Positions 10,347 through 20,025 of a DNA stretch of 64,000 nucleotides are shown here, piece by piece. The notes beneath the pieces were generated by a model. The model ran no database searches. It was given only the letters and a program-made list of their open reading frames with translations, and was not told where the DNA came from. Each line of letters begins with the position of its first letter. Positions within the stretch are counted from its first letter, which is position 1. Both the position numbers and the translations under genes were made by a program. This DNA is from Natrinema hispanicum (GTDB lineage Archaea > Halobacteriota > Halobacteria > Halobacteriales > Natrialbaceae). The stretch lies in contig NZ_SHMP01000003.1 in NCBI RefSeq assembly GCF_004217335.1, forward strand, positions 744,001-808,000, given 5' to 3'.

Positions 10347-10961
10347 TCACTCGAGATCGGCCCGGCCGCTCGTCGCACTGCGAACCCGATCACGAAGCGC
10401 CTCTGCGTCCGCGCGCGGGACGCGTACGTCGAAGGTGACTGTGGCCTCGTAGTCGGCGTCGAACTCGTGACCCTCACTTTCTAAAATCGAGCGAACCGTT
10501 CCCGAGTCGTCGTACTCGACGGTGATCGACAGCTGCTCGTGTGGCTGTTCTTCGACGACGCCCGCCGCCTCGACGGCCTCTTTGACCGCCCGGGAGTAGG
10601 CCCGGACGAGGCCACCGACGCCGAGGTTCGTGCCGCCGTAGTAGCGGGTCACGACGACCGCGCAGTTCTCGAGTTCCTGCTGGGTGAGCACGTTCAGCGC
10701 CGGTTTGCCGGCCGAGCCCGATGGTTCGCCCTCGTCGCTTGCGTACTCCCGGAGGAAGTACCCCTCGCCGTCATCTCCGGTCCGCACGCGGTAGGCGGGA
10801 ACGTTGTGGGTCGCATCGGCGTACTCAGCTTTGATGGCGTCGATGAACGCCTCGGCAGCATCGACGGAGTCGACCGGCCGGACGTGGCCGATAAACTCCG
10901 AGCCCTGAACGACGAACTCGGCAGTGGCGGCCTCGGCGACTGTCAGATATGCGTCGCTCAC
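10347..10961 (-). CDS. YigZ/IMPACT-family protein
   Basis: This 204-residue protein has the UPF0029 N-terminal IMPACT domain (about residues 15-125). Signature stretches are ATHNVPAYRV, SDEGEPSGSAGKP and VVVTRYYGGTNLGVGGLVRAY. A C-terminal DUF1949-like ferredoxin-fold domain spans about 135-200. The family includes yeast/mammal IMPACT, a regulator of Gcn2, and bacterial YigZ, a ribosome-linked protein; the archaeal role is unknown. The gene converges with the TRAP operon and is monocistronic. Confidence 0.9.
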   Translation of the reverse strand: MSDAYLTVAEAATAEFVVQGSEFIGHVRPVDSVDAAEAFIDAIKAEYADATHNVPAYRVRTGDDGEGYFLREYASDEGEPSGSAGKPALNVLTQQELENCAVVVTRYYGGTNLGVGGLVRAYSRAVKEAVEAAGVVEEQPHEQLSITVEYDDSGTVRSILESEGHEFDADYEATVTFDVRVPRADAEALRDRVRSATSGRADLE

Positions 10962-11139
10962 TGCCGCTCACCTCTCGAGTCGGCTCCCCACTGTCGGCGC
11001 TCGAGACTGGCCATAGCGACACTTTTCCGGCCGGTGAAAAGAGCCCGTCGGTCCCCTCGTCTGGCGGCTGCAGATGGGCCGCCAGGTATGTTTCGCCCCG
11101 ACCAGTACGTTATTATTTCTCTATGTGGTGTGTGGGCAT

Positions 11140-11550
11140 ATGGAAAGCGAGGCGATCGATTCCCAACTCGCGGACGAGCTTCGAAGCGTCTGCCGGACGA
11201 CGGTGGGCGACGAACTCCGTAGTATCACGTACTTCACTGAGGACGTCGTCGAGCAACTGTATCTGCGCTCGGATCTGGAGCGAACGGCCGACCTCGTCGG
11301 CTTTGCCGACCACGAACGGCGGGGCTTTCACTCGCAGTCGGCCTACCGCAACACGCAACTCGGTGACTATCAGGCGACGATTCGGCTGTTCGAAAACGGC
11401 TACCTCTCGCGGGTCATCCGGGGACCACACGGCGTTTGGGTGACGACCGACGCCATGTCGATCGACCGCTTCGAGGAACTGACGAGCGCGCTCGAGACGG
11501 TGCTCACCGACTTCGCGGCTGTCGCCGACGCCGAGGCTGCCGACGACTGA
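11140..11550 (+). CDS. Small haloarchaeal protein, DUF7522-like
   Basis: I chose the ATG at 11140 (MESEAIDSQLADELRSVCR), 136 residues, since upstream residues in the longer frame lack the acidic character. The protein is soluble and single-domain, with a VGDELRSITYFTEDVVEQLYLRSDLE-type start and a RVIRGPHGVWVTTD motif near residue 97. It closely fits my memory of a haloarchaeal family annotated DUF7522. No catalytic motif is recognised. Its stop codon is directly abutted by a palindromic element. Confidence 0.75.
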   Translation: MESEAIDSQLADELRSVCRTTVGDELRSITYFTEDVVEQLYLRSDLERTADLVGFADHERRGFHSQSAYRNTQLGDYQATIRLFENGYLSRVIRGPHGVWVTTDAMSIDRFEELTSALETVLTDFAAVADAEAADD

Positions 11551-11631
11551 GACGGACTCCTGTCAGTCAGTGCTGGTGCAATCGTAACCCGTACTGCGGG
11601 CCCACCGAGATATCGGGACAGCAGACCGTCT
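11550..11631 (-). repeat. 82-nt palindromic element (family 1), copy 2
   Basis: The unit starts on the last base of the preceding stop codon (11550) and ends ...gcagaccgtct. Its reverse complement matches the 25390-25471 copy over all 82 positions without gaps: shared blocks are cggtctgctgtcccgat and ggcactgactgacag-type arms, here gcactgactgacag. It fills almost the whole gap between two convergent genes. Confidence 0.75.
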
Positions 11632-11644
11632 GAGCGACTGGCGG

Positions 11645-12148
11645 CTACTGCAACTCGATCTTCCGGACGAATTCGAGGTCGCGGAGTTCGGTGATGACAT
11701 CGCCCGGGAGTTCCTCGTCGGTAATCAGGTAGAGTCGGGGTTGATCGGTGAACTCGGGGTCTTCGCTGATCGTCTGGCGGATCGAGATCCCGTTGTCGGC
11801 GAGCGTTCCCGTTACCTCGGCGACGATTCCCTCTCGTTCGGCGTCGTCGGGCGTGATCGTCAGCACCGTCAGGTCGAGCACTGGCGCAAGGTCCATTAGA
11901 CTCGGCACTTGCGAGATGTTCTGGAAGATACGTCGGAGGTCGGGATCCTCGAGGATGACGTCGGTCGTCGAGTCGACGACCCGTCGATCGATGCCGATCT
12001 CGCGAGCGATTCCCGTGTTCGGAATTTCGATGCCGCCAGAGACGACGCGCCCGTCGTCGTTGACGGAGAACCCTCGCTCGAGCAGCAGGCGGATCACGGC
12101 CTGCTGACTTGGCGACCCCTCGAACTTCTCCATGATCTCGTCGAACAT
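11645..12148 (-). CDS. HTH + ACT-domain regulator of amino-acid metabolism
   Basis: This 167-residue protein has an N-terminal helix-turn-helix-like region (about 12-70, SQQAVIRLLLERGFSV ... REIGIDRRVV). A C-terminal ACT domain (about 90-160, LTVLTITPDDAEREGIVAEVTG) follows. ACT domains bind amino acids, so it is likely an amino-acid-responsive transcription factor, as annotated for archaeal homologues. Its ligand and targets are unknown. It converges on the 11140-11550 gene, with copy 2 of the palindrome between them. Confidence 0.85.
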   Translation of the reverse strand: MFDEIMEKFEGSPSQQAVIRLLLERGFSVNDDGRVVSGGIEIPNTGIAREIGIDRRVVDSTTDVILEDPDLRRIFQNISQVPSLMDLAPVLDLTVLTITPDDAEREGIVAEVTGTLADNGISIRQTISEDPEFTDQPRLYLITDEELPGDVITELRDLEFVRKIELQ

Positions 12149-12299
12149 CCGTTGTCTCCTCTACGAGTGCGTGGGTATAATGTCCGGCGATCGATCGTGC
12201 GCGTGGCCCCACCGCGACGGGTCGTGATCCACAGCCGATCCCGTGTCGACACCGGCGTCTGACGGATGCTTTTAGAACTCGGCCACGTGATCAGTCAGT

Positions 12300-13031
12300 A
12301 TGCGCGAACTTCGGACCTGTGACTTCTGTGCCGCCGACGCCGTCGGCACGTTCGAAATCGTCCCGCCCGAACTCGAGCCGACGGAGGCCGAACAACGCCG
12401 CGTCGTCTGCTGTCCAGACTGCCGGGATCGACTCGAGACACTGCTCGAACCGCTGCTCGTCCGCCTTGGGATCGCGGATTCCGACGCGACCGACGACAGC
12501 CCACCCACACACGATTCGGTCGTCACCGCCGCCGACAGCGCGACGACCCGGTCTCGCTCCGCGTCGGCGAACTCGAACGCGACCGTCACGGACGTTCCCA
12601 CCGACGAGACGGCCGCTCACGACATGTCAGCGGCAGACCCTTCCGACAACGAGGTCGATACCGACGCCAGCACGTCCGACACAGACGCCGATGAGTCCGA
12701 TCCGAACGCCAACGAAGCCGATTCGGACGCGCCGAACCTCGAGGGCGGTATCACGCTCGAGCGCGACGAGCAACCGGACGACACCGGCTCAGACGGTGCG
12801 GACGCGACCGACAGTGCCGACACGCCACCCTCGTCGGCGAGCCCGCCGCGGGCCTATCGCAAGGTCATTCGACTCCTCCGAAACCGCGAGTTCCCCATGC
12901 AACGACGTGCCGTCGAGGAACTGGCTGCGGGAGCCTACGACCTCGAGAGCGACGAAGCCGAAGCGATCGTCGAGTACGCGATCGAGGACGGCGAGTTCGT
13001 CGAAAACCGAGGGGAGCTGCGCCGCCCGTAA
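12300..13031 (+). CDS. Zinc-ribbon protein with acidic linker, unknown function
   Basis: The 243-residue protein has an N-terminal zinc ribbon built from CDFC (residues 7-10) and CCPDC (about 38-42). A long Asp/Ser/Thr-rich low-complexity linker covers about 70-175. A compact helical C-terminal domain of about 60 residues follows (PPRAYRKVIRLLRNREFPMQ ... VEYAIEDGEF). The two ends may be separate domains: a nucleic-acid- or protein-binding ribbon and a small winged-helix-like part. I do not recognise the family with certainty. The linker is typical of extreme halophiles. Confidence 0.7.
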   Translation: MRELRTCDFCAADAVGTFEIVPPELEPTEAEQRRVVCCPDCRDRLETLLEPLLVRLGIADSDATDDSPPTHDSVVTAADSATTRSRSASANSNATVTDVPTDETAAHDMSAADPSDNEVDTDASTSDTDADESDPNANEADSDAPNLEGGITLERDEQPDDTGSDGADATDSADTPPSSASPPRAYRKVIRLLRNREFPMQRRAVEELAAGAYDLESDEAEAIVEYAIEDGEFVENRGELRRP

Positions 13032-13052
13032 CACATCGGCGGTCGCGAGCCG

Positions 13053-13640
13053 CTACAGCGTGCCCTTCGTGCTCGGCGTTCCTTGCCGTCGCTCGTCGAT
13101 TCGGGTCGCATCGTCGAGGCTCCGGGTCAGCGCCTTGAACAGCGCCTCGACCTCGTGGTGGGCGTTCTCCCCGCTGACCGCGAGGTGCAGCGTCAAGCCG
13201 GCGTTCATCGCCAGCGACTCGCCGAAGTGACGCGCCATGTCGCTGGTAAAGTCGCCGATCTGCTCCTGGGAGAACGTCCCGTCGAAATAAAAGCGCGGCC
13301 GGCCGCTCACGTCGACGACGGCGCTTGCGACGGCCTCGTCGAGGGGGACTTTCCGGTCGGCGTACCGGACGATCCCAGCGCGATCGCCCAGCGCCTCATC
13401 GAACGCCTCGCCGAGGACGATCGCCACGTCCTCGACCGTGTGGTGGTCGTCGACCTCGAGGTCGCCGTCACACTCGACCTCGAGATCGAACAGACCGTGT
13501 TTGGCGAACGACGTCAGCATGTGATCGAAGAAACCAATGCCGGTGTCGATCGCGGCCGTTCCGGTCCCGTCGATCGTCAGCGTACACTCGATCGACGTTT
13601 CGGCCGTCTCGCGCGTGCGGGTCGCCGTTCGCTCGCTCAT
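13053..13640 (-). CDS. hisB: Imidazoleglycerol-phosphate dehydratase
   Basis: The enzyme converts imidazoleglycerol phosphate to imidazole acetol phosphate in histidine synthesis. The ATG at 13640 ([16 protein letters not shown]) gives 195 residues, normal for the single-domain enzyme. The metal-binding motifs are visible: [15 protein letters not shown] near residues 35-49, DDHHTVED near 65-72 and [14 protein letters not shown] near 155. hisA and hisI are also in this window but at separate loci, as usual for haloarchaea, where his genes are dispersed. Confidence 0.95.
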   Translation of the reverse strand: MSERTATRTRETAETSIECTLTIDGTGTAAIDTGIGFFDHMLTSFAKHGLFDLEVECDGDLEVDDHHTVEDVAIVLGEAFDEALGDRAGIVRYADRKVPLDEAVASAVVDVSGRPRFYFDGTFSQEQIGDFTSDMARHFGESLAMNAGLTLHLAVSGENAHHEVEALFKALTRSLDDATRIDERRQGTPSTKGTL

Positions 13641-13755
13641 GTCGAACGCATACCGTCCCCGGTACAAGGCGGTTGCGCTCGCTGCCCAGCGACACCAGTT
13701 CGAACCTCTTCTCTTCTCTGTTCGACACGAATCCAAGAAACTCTCTCAAAATCAG

Positions 13756-13793
13756 TTATAAAATGTCTTGACGCTTCTTACACGGTATAAAAA
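13756..13793 (+). promoter_or_regulatory. Two TATA-like boxes upstream of a small membrane-protein gene
   Basis: ttataaaa (13756-13763) and tataaaaa (13786-13793) lie in an AT-rich stretch between hisB, which reads away, and the next rightward gene. Either could drive the gene whose likely start is 13906, leaving a 5' leader of roughly 85-120 nt. They could also serve the alternative start at 13858. Confidence 0.4.
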
Positions 13794-13905
13794 CATTACC
13801 CTGATTACAACATTCACGTAAAACGGACCGAAACCGAGCCAATCTTCGACCCGTTATATGGGCCCTGTGGTGAATGGTGTGTTCAAGAAGAGGTGCTCCG
13901 TCCCG

Positions 13906-14172
13906 ATGTCAAACTCCCCCGTTTCGAACGACTCGATCGCCCCGTCGAGCCCTGAGCCGGAGGCCAAGCGCGATCGGTCGAACTGGATCCTCCGTTCGCT
14001 CAAGGGCCCAACGCAGTTTCTCTCGTTCTGGGCCGCGATCGCGCTCCCGTTCGTCCATCTCCCGCTGCTCACACAGGGGCTCGGTGATCCCGACGTGACG
14101 CTGGCATTTTTCCTCTTGCTCGCCGCCAACGTCTTCGCTCTCTACGTCGGTCACGGATACAAACAGGAGTGA
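13906..14172 (+). CDS. Small two-TM haloarchaeal protein
   Basis: The start MSNSPVSNDSIAPSS at 13906 gives 88 residues; an in-frame ATG at 13858 would add 16 residues of unlike, basic composition. After a charged N-terminal 40 residues there are two hydrophobic helices (FLSFWAAIALPFVHLPLL and VTLAFFLLLAANVFALYV), then a short KQE tail. Such a hairpin membrane protein has no recognised function. The gene stands alone. Confidence 0.62.
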   Translation: MSNSPVSNDSIAPSSPEPEAKRDRSNWILRSLKGPTQFLSFWAAIALPFVHLPLLTQGLGDPDVTLAFFLLLAANVFALYVGHGYKQE

Positions 14173-14386
14173 GCCGGTCGTCTCTTAGTCAGTGCCGACC
14201 GGGTCACCGACTCATACGGTCTGGTGGAACGATTTACCGGCCGACCGCGACCGTTCCGCAGATGAACGAGAACCAGTGACAGGAACCCGTATCAGCCTCG
14301 GCTGTGTCGGAACCCAGTGACAGCCGTCCATTGCGTCGTCTCCTCACTCCGAACTGTTATCCTGCCCGCCGTTGACATGTCGATAG

Positions 14387-15883
14387 ATGGCGCTTCGCGT
14401 CGATTGGCGCTCGAGTTGTAGCCTCGCCGGGACGGTCCTCAAGTGGCTCTCGGTCCCGACGGTCGCGCCGCTTGCCCTCGCCATCGTCGACGGGGACGAT
14501 CCGCTACCGTTTCTTGTCATGTTCGCCGTCACCGTCGTCCTTGGGACCGGCCTTGAGTCACTGACTGACGACCGCGAGATCGACCAGCGGGAGGCCTTTT
14601 TGATGGTTGCGCTGACGTGGCTCGGCGTCGCGCTGGTCGGGGCGATTCCGTTTCTCATCGCGGGGACGGGCGTGTTCGCACGGCCGGTCAACGCCGTTTT
14701 CGAGAGCATGAGCGGCGTGACGACGACTGGCGCGACCGTGATCGCTGATTTTGGGGTTCACTCCCGAGCGCTCTTGCTCTGGCGGGCGCTCCTCCAGTGG
14801 CTCGGCGGCCTCGGCATCCTGATCGTCGCGATCGGCCTGTTCTCACATCTGCTCGTCGGCGGTGCCCAGCTGATGGAGACCGAAACCCAGACTCGAAGCG
14901 TCCACAAACTCCATCCCCACCTCGACCAGACGGCTCGTCTCATCTGGGGACTGTACGTCGGATTGACGGTCCTGACGACGGTCGTTCTCTTTGCCTTTCA
15001 CCTCGCCGGCCTCGCACCCGAGATGGACCTCTACAACGCCGTCGCACACGCCCTGACCAGCGTCTCGACTGCTGGCTTCTCGCCACAGCCCGACAGCATC
15101 GGCGCGTTCTCGCCGCTCGTCCAGTGGACGCTCATCCCCGTCATGATCGTCGGCGCGACCAACTTCGTGGTCCTGTATGCCGTCACGCAGGGCGATCTCC
15201 GTCGGCCGCTCGAGTCCGCCGAGTTCCGGTTTTATATCGGCATCCTCGCGTCAGTCACGACGATCGTCATCGTCACCCTCGCGCTCGATCCCGATATTGC
15301 GATGGGGCTCGAGCCGACGATCCGTCATGGCTTGTTCAACGTGGTGTCGATGGTGACGACGACGGGGTATGCCTCGGCGAACTTCGATCTCTGGTCGCCC
15401 GGTGCAAAGCACATGCTGTTTCTGTGTATGTTCACCGGCGGGATGGCCGGCTCGACGACGTGTTCGATCAAGTCGCTGCGCTGGCTGGTGGTCCTCAAGG
15501 CGTTCCGCCGAAACCTGTTTCTGGCCGTTCACCCGGACGCCATTCGCCCGCTTCGACTCGACGAGACGGTGGTCAACGAGGAGACTGTCCGTGACGTCTT
15601 CACGTACGTCACCCTCGCGCTGGTCATCTTCTTCCTGTTGACAGTCGTCATTGTCGTCGATGCCGCCCGCGTCGGCTCCCCGGTCAACGAGTTCGACGCG
15701 CTCGGGGCGGCCGCCTCGATCTTCCTCAACATCGGTCCCGCGTTCGGCGTCGCCGGTCCGTTCGACAACTACCTCGCGTTCTCGCCGCTGACCCGAACCG
15801 TGATGATCGTCATGATGTGGATCGGTCGCATCGAAATCGTCCCCGTGCTCGTCCTGTTGACCCCCGAGTTCTGGGAGCGCTAA
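14387..15883 (+). CDS. trkH: TrkH-family potassium uptake protein
   Basis: This 498-residue channel-like subunit imports K+, central to the salt-in strategy of haloarchaea. It has four repeated pore segments: the first near ESMSGVTTTGATVI (about 105), others near HALTSVSTAGFSPQPDS (about 225) and FNVVSMVTTTGYASA (about 320). A final block follows near LNIGPAFGVAGPF (about 450). TrkH works with a cytoplasmic TrkA (RCK) subunit, which is not adjacent here. The start at 14387 gives MALRVDWRSSCSL before the first helix. Confidence 0.92.
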   Translation: MALRVDWRSSCSLAGTVLKWLSVPTVAPLALAIVDGDDPLPFLVMFAVTVVLGTGLESLTDDREIDQREAFLMVALTWLGVALVGAIPFLIAGTGVFARPVNAVFESMSGVTTTGATVIADFGVHSRALLLWRALLQWLGGLGILIVAIGLFSHLLVGGAQLMETETQTRSVHKLHPHLDQTARLIWGLYVGLTVLTTVVLFAFHLAGLAPEMDLYNAVAHALTSVSTAGFSPQPDSIGAFSPLVQWTLIPVMIVGATNFVVLYAVTQGDLRRPLESAEFRFYIGILASVTTIVIVTLALDPDIAMGLEPTIRHGLFNVVSMVTTTGYASANFDLWSPGAKHMLFLCMFTGGMAGSTTCSIKSLRWLVVLKAFRRNLFLAVHPDAIRPLRLDETVVNEETVRDVFTYVTLALVIFFLLTVVIVVDAARVGSPVNEFDALGAAASIFLNIGPAFGVAGPFDNYLAFSPLTRTVMIVMMWIGRIEIVPVLVLLTPEFWER

Positions 15884-15963
15884 ACGCCGGGGCTGTAGAT
15901 GGTCCGCTCACGGTTGCACTGCGACCACTGAGCGAAGCGTCCTGCTCGAGTCGCCAGTCCCGT

Positions 15964-16716
15964 CTAGTCGTCTTCCTCGATCGCAGCCTGTGCGTCGGCG
16001 AGCGTGAACGCACCTTCGTACAGCGCGCTGCCGACGACGACTGCGGCGGCACCGGTCTCTGCAAGCGCTCGGACGTCCTCGAGCGTCGCGACACCGCCGC
16101 TGGCGATCACCGGGATGTCGGTCGCGTCGACCAGCTTGCGGACGGGCTCGGTCGCGACGCCCTCGAGTTGTCCCTCGACGTCGACGTTCGTAAAGAGGAT
16201 CGCGGCGGCCCCGAGATCGTCGTAGTGTTCGGCGGCCTCGACCGGCGAAATCCCCGCCCCTTCGGTCCACCCTTCGACGACGACTTCGCCGTCTTTTGCG
16301 TCGAGGCTGACGACGACGCTGTCGGGATATTCCTCGCTGATCTCGGCGACGATGTCTGGGTTTTCGACCGCTGCAGTGCCGAGGATGACCCGGTCGACGC
16401 CGCGCTCGAGGAGATCAATCGCGTCGTCGGCGGTGCGGATCCCGCCACCCAGTTGGGTCGGCACGTCGACGGCGTCGATGACCGCATCGATGGCGTCGGC
16501 GTTCGCGCGCTCGCCCTCGAACGCGCCGTCGAGGTCGACGAGATGCAGCGTCTCGGCACCGGCGTCGATCCACCGCTGGGCGGCCTCGACGGGCTCGCCG
16601 TAGGTCTTCTCGGTGCCACGTTCCCCCTGAACGAGTTGGACGACCTCGCCGTCCTGAATGTCGACCGCTGGGATCACCTCGAACTCTTCGCGCGCGTCGT
16701 CGGCGTCGGTGTGCAT
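15964..16716 (-). CDS. hisA: Phosphoribosylformimino-AICAR-P isomerase
   Basis: HisA catalyses the Amadori rearrangement of ProFAR to PRFAR in histidine synthesis. The ATG at 16716 gives 250 residues, the usual length. The TIM-barrel starts FEVIPAVDIQDGEVVQLVQG, and the second half repeats the pattern with IPVIASGGVATLEDVRAL near residues 185-200, with catalytic Asp residues in the AVDIQDG and DATDIPV-type strands. The gene converges with trkH (80-nt gap) and diverges from the SLC13-type gene. Confidence 0.95.
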   Translation of the reverse strand: MHTDADDAREEFEVIPAVDIQDGEVVQLVQGERGTEKTYGEPVEAAQRWIDAGAETLHLVDLDGAFEGERANADAIDAVIDAVDVPTQLGGGIRTADDAIDLLERGVDRVILGTAAVENPDIVAEISEEYPDSVVVSLDAKDGEVVVEGWTEGAGISPVEAAEHYDDLGAAAILFTNVDVEGQLEGVATEPVRKLVDATDIPVIASGGVATLEDVRALAETGAAAVVVGSALYEGAFTLADAQAAIEEDD

Positions 16717-16833
16717 ACTCGAGTGCGCGAGGCCGGCGCGAGTAAAGGCGACGGTTTCGCCGACCGCCATCGCCACGACACTGTCCTCACTCTCGGCAGA
16801 ATCGTTACAAGTGTGGTCGGTGTCGGTCGCCCT

Positions 16834-18696
16834 ATGCCGGTGTCGGCGTGCGATTTTATCGCACAGACGACTGTCTCTCAACCCGACTTGACGACGGACG
16901 CGCTCGTCGTCTTTGGCGTCGTCGGCCTCGCGCTCGTGCTCTTTCTCACCGAGCGGTTGCCGATCGACGTGACTGCGATCCTGCTGATCGTGATCTTGGT
17001 CGTGCTCGAGCCCTGGACGGGCGTCGATCCCGCGACCGGCATCTCGGGCTTTGCGAACGAGGCGACGATCACCGTGCTGGCGATGCTCATCTTGAGCGGT
17101 GGCATCAGCCGAACCGGCCTCGTCCAAGAACTCGGACGGCGGATGGCTGGGTTCGCGGGCGACAGCCTTCGCAGACAACTGTTCGCGACCGTCGCCGCGA
17201 CCGGCCCCGTGTCGGGCTTTTTGAATAATACGCCGGTGGTCGCCCTGCTGGTACCGGTCGTCACCGACGTCGCGAACCGCGGGAACACGTCGCCATCGAA
17301 GCTGCTCATCCCGCTGTCGTACGCCTCACAGATGGGCGGGATGCTCACGCTGGTCGGTACCTCGACGAACATCCTCGCCAGCGACGTCAGCGCACGCCTC
17401 GGCTCCCAGTACCCCGAACTGCACCGGTTCTCGATGTTCGAGTTCACGAAACTCGGCATAATCGTCGTCCTCGTCGGGTCGCTGTATCTGATCTTCGTCG
17501 GCCACTACCTGCTTCCCGAGCGCGTCCCGCCGCGGGCGGACTACCTCGAGGCGTACGACGTCGAAGATTACGTCGCCGACGTCGCCGTCGTACCGGGTTC
17601 CCCGCTGGTCGGCCAGACGGTCCGCGAGGCGACCGCCCTCCTCGGGTCCGATGTCGACATCGTTCAGGTCGTCCATGACGAGGCCCGATCGGTCGCGCCC
17701 CGGCAGGCGACCCGACTGGCAGAAGGCGACGTCCTCGTCGTTCGGACCGACCGCGATGCTATCGCGACGCTCGAGGCCATCGAGGGCGTCGAACCGGTCG
17801 GTCGCGCAACCGCCGTCGACGACCTCGCAGCGCCGGCTGAAGCGGGCATCATCACGGAACTGGTCGTCTCGCTCGACTCGCGGCTCGTCGGTGAACGGCT
17901 CGACCCCGAACGCTTCCGCGAGGAGTTCAACGCAGCCGTCCTCGGGCTTCGCCACCACGGCGAACTCGTCGGCGAGCGCATCGTCGGTACGCACCTCGAT
18001 GTCGGTGACACGTTGCTCGTCCAAGCACCACCGGACACGCTCGATCGCCTCGCCCGCCGTGATGACGTGATCGTCGCGCGCGAGCCACCCCGACCCGACT
18101 ATCGCGCGGACAAAGCCCCGATCGCGGTCGCCATCATGATCGGCGTTGTCGCCGTCGCCGCTCTCGAGCTCTACCCGATCCTTGTGGCCGCGCTCGCGGG
18201 CGTCGTCGCGATGGTCGTTACCGGCGTCTTAGAGCCCAACGAGCTCTACGACGCCGTCGAGTGGGACATCATCTTTCTGCTTGCTGGTGTGATTCCATTG
18301 GGGATCGCGCTCGAGCAGACCGGTGGCGCGGCGTATCTCGCCTGGCTGGTCGTCCAGTCGGCGGGGTTCCTGCCGACGATCGTCGTGCTGTGGCTGTTCT
18401 ACGTTCTGACCGGGCTGCTCACGGAGGTTATCAGCAACAACGCCAGCGTCGTCCTCCTGCTTCCGGTCGCGGCGGCCGCGGCGACGGGCATCGGCGCAAA
18501 CCCGTTCGCGTTCGTGCTGGCGGTGACCTTCGCCGCGAGCACCGCCTTTCTCGGTCCGATCGGCTACCAGACGAACCTCTTTGTCTACGGCCCCGGCGGC
18601 TATCGGTTCAGCGACTATGCGCGGATCGGTGCGCCGCTGCAGTTGGTGCTGTCGATCGTCACCGTACTCGGGATCGCCGCCTTCTGGGGGGTGTGA
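16834..18696 (+). CDS. SLC13/DASS-type ion transporter with two TrkA-C domains
   Basis: The ATG at 16834 (MPVSACDFIAQTTVSQPD) gives about 620 residues. Two membrane halves (about 25-235 and 425-620) surround a cytoplasmic insert. That insert holds two TrkA-C (RCK_C) ligand-binding domains (about 255-325, GSPLVGQTVREATALLG, and 340-415, DSRLVGERLDPE). Helical motifs such as GFLNNTPVVALLVPVV and EVISNNASVVLLLPV match the paired re-entrant signatures of the family. The architecture is like bacterial SLC13-TrkA-C proteins annotated for sulfate, dicarboxylate or cation transport. The substrate cannot be read from sequence. Confidence 0.88.
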   Translation: MPVSACDFIAQTTVSQPDLTTDALVVFGVVGLALVLFLTERLPIDVTAILLIVILVVLEPWTGVDPATGISGFANEATITVLAMLILSGGISRTGLVQELGRRMAGFAGDSLRRQLFATVAATGPVSGFLNNTPVVALLVPVVTDVANRGNTSPSKLLIPLSYASQMGGMLTLVGTSTNILASDVSARLGSQYPELHRFSMFEFTKLGIIVVLVGSLYLIFVGHYLLPERVPPRADYLEAYDVEDYVADVAVVPGSPLVGQTVREATALLGSDVDIVQVVHDEARSVAPRQATRLAEGDVLVVRTDRDAIATLEAIEGVEPVGRATAVDDLAAPAEAGIITELVVSLDSRLVGERLDPERFREEFNAAVLGLRHHGELVGERIVGTHLDVGDTLLVQAPPDTLDRLARRDDVIVAREPPRPDYRADKAPIAVAIMIGVVAVAALELYPILVAALAGVVAMVVTGVLEPNELYDAVEWDIIFLLAGVIPLGIALEQTGGAAYLAWLVVQSAGFLPTIVVLWLFYVLTGLLTEVISNNASVVLLLPVAAAAATGIGANPFAFVLAVTFAASTAFLGPIGYQTNLFVYGPGGYRFSDYARIGAPLQLVLSIVTVLGIAAFWGV

Positions 18697-18776
18697 GCGT
18701 CTTTGGTCGACCCGTCGCAGCGCTCGAGGCTCTGAGACACTCGTGTAATTATGGTAATGTGTCAGATGATGGCAAC

Positions 18777-18785
18777 ACTTATTTT
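18777..18785 (+). promoter_or_regulatory. TATA-like box of second PiT gene
   Basis: cttattttacg lies about 30 nt before the ATG at 18811. The third PiT gene has a similar atttttacgg about 30 nt before its start, so the two paralogues may share promoter architecture. A leaderless transcript is likely. Confidence 0.4.
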
Positions 18786-18810
18786 ACGAGCAGCGGTGTA
18801 CTGTCGGCCG

Positions 18811-19989
18811 ATGGTCGAAACCGTGCTGTTGGTCGGAGTCGTCGCGTCGATTTTCGTTGGCTTCAACATCGGCGGGTCGTCGACGGGGATCACGTGGGGA
18901 CCGTCCGTCGGTGCCGGGATCGTCACGAAGACGACGGCGGCGGCAGTCATGACGTTCTTCGTCTTCTTCGGGGGCTGGACCGTCGGTCGGAACGTGATGG
19001 ACACGCTCAGCGAGGGGATCATCACGACGGATCTCACCCTGACGGCCGGCGTCGCTGTGCTCTTTTTTATCGGCTTAGGGATGCTCATCGCCAACGTCTT
19101 CGGCGTCCCCGTCCCGACGTCGATGACGACCGTCGGCGCGATCGCCGGCCTCGGACTGGCGACCGGAACGCTCAATTACGAGACGGTCGCGGGGATCGTC
19201 TCCTGGTGGATCGTGACGCCGATTATCGGCCTCTGGGTCGGCGTGCTGATCGGCCGCTACATCTATTCGTGGGTCAATCGACGAGTGAACATCGAGAAGT
19301 CAGAAGGACCGTTGCTGCGTCTCGATCGGCGTGGCGCGGTTCCGACGCCGACACTGGGCCCGAATACGACGGGACAGGAGTTCGTCACGACGTTCGTCGT
19401 TCTCGTGATCGGCTGTTACATGGCGTTCAGTGCCGGCGCGAGCAACGTCCCGAACGCCGCCGCACCGCTGGTCGGGACCGCCAGCGGACTGGATGCCGAC
19501 ACCGCGATCATCCTCGCTACGCTCGCGATCGGCCTCGGCGGCTTCACCATCGCGCGGCGAACGATGGACTCCGTCGGCGGCGAACTGAGCGACATCCCAC
19601 TACTCGCGGCGCTGTTCGTCATGGTGACCGCGTCCACGATCACGACGCTGCTCTCGTGGGCCGGCATCCCGATCAGCCTCGTGATGGCGACGGTGATGAC
19701 GATCGTCGGCATCGGCTGGGGCCGGGCGACCCGTCCGATCACGGTCCGCGAGGCGGTCACCCGCGACGTCGAGAACCCCGAGATCGAGTTGGGTGCCATC
19801 GTCGCCGAAGAGAAGGCAGGCGAGACGGCACCCGAAATCGGCGAGCCCGAGACAGAAGCCGTGCTTCGCGGCGAGGATCTCTTCAACCCCCGCGCGATCA
19901 TCAAGTACGTCTCGATGTGGATCATCGGCCCGTCGATGTCGACGATCCTCGCGTACGGGTTCTTCTCGATCCTCCCGGGTGTCGCCTGA
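18811..19989 (+). CDS. PiT-family phosphate permease
   Basis: The start MVETVLLVGVVASIFVGFNI at 18811 is preferred to an upstream in-frame ATG at 18751, because the TATA-like box lies between them. This gives 392 residues and about 10 helices with two PiT half-repeats: GGSSTGITWGPSVGAG near residue 20 and FSAGASNVPNAAAPLVG near 205. A hydrophilic loop near 310-350 separates the last helices. It is a close paralogue of the gene at 21484. A UspA gene follows after 36 nt, probably in the same transcript. Confidence 0.9.
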   Translation: MVETVLLVGVVASIFVGFNIGGSSTGITWGPSVGAGIVTKTTAAAVMTFFVFFGGWTVGRNVMDTLSEGIITTDLTLTAGVAVLFFIGLGMLIANVFGVPVPTSMTTVGAIAGLGLATGTLNYETVAGIVSWWIVTPIIGLWVGVLIGRYIYSWVNRRVNIEKSEGPLLRLDRRGAVPTPTLGPNTTGQEFVTTFVVLVIGCYMAFSAGASNVPNAAAPLVGTASGLDADTAIILATLAIGLGGFTIARRTMDSVGGELSDIPLLAALFVMVTASTITTLLSWAGIPISLVMATVMTIVGIGWGRATRPITVREAVTRDVENPEIELGAIVAEEKAGETAPEIGEPETEAVLRGEDLFNPRAIIKYVSMWIIGPSMSTILAYGFFSILPGVA

Positions 19990-20025
19990 CGGAAACTTAC
20001 ATCGCTCGAGAGCGTAACTCCGTGC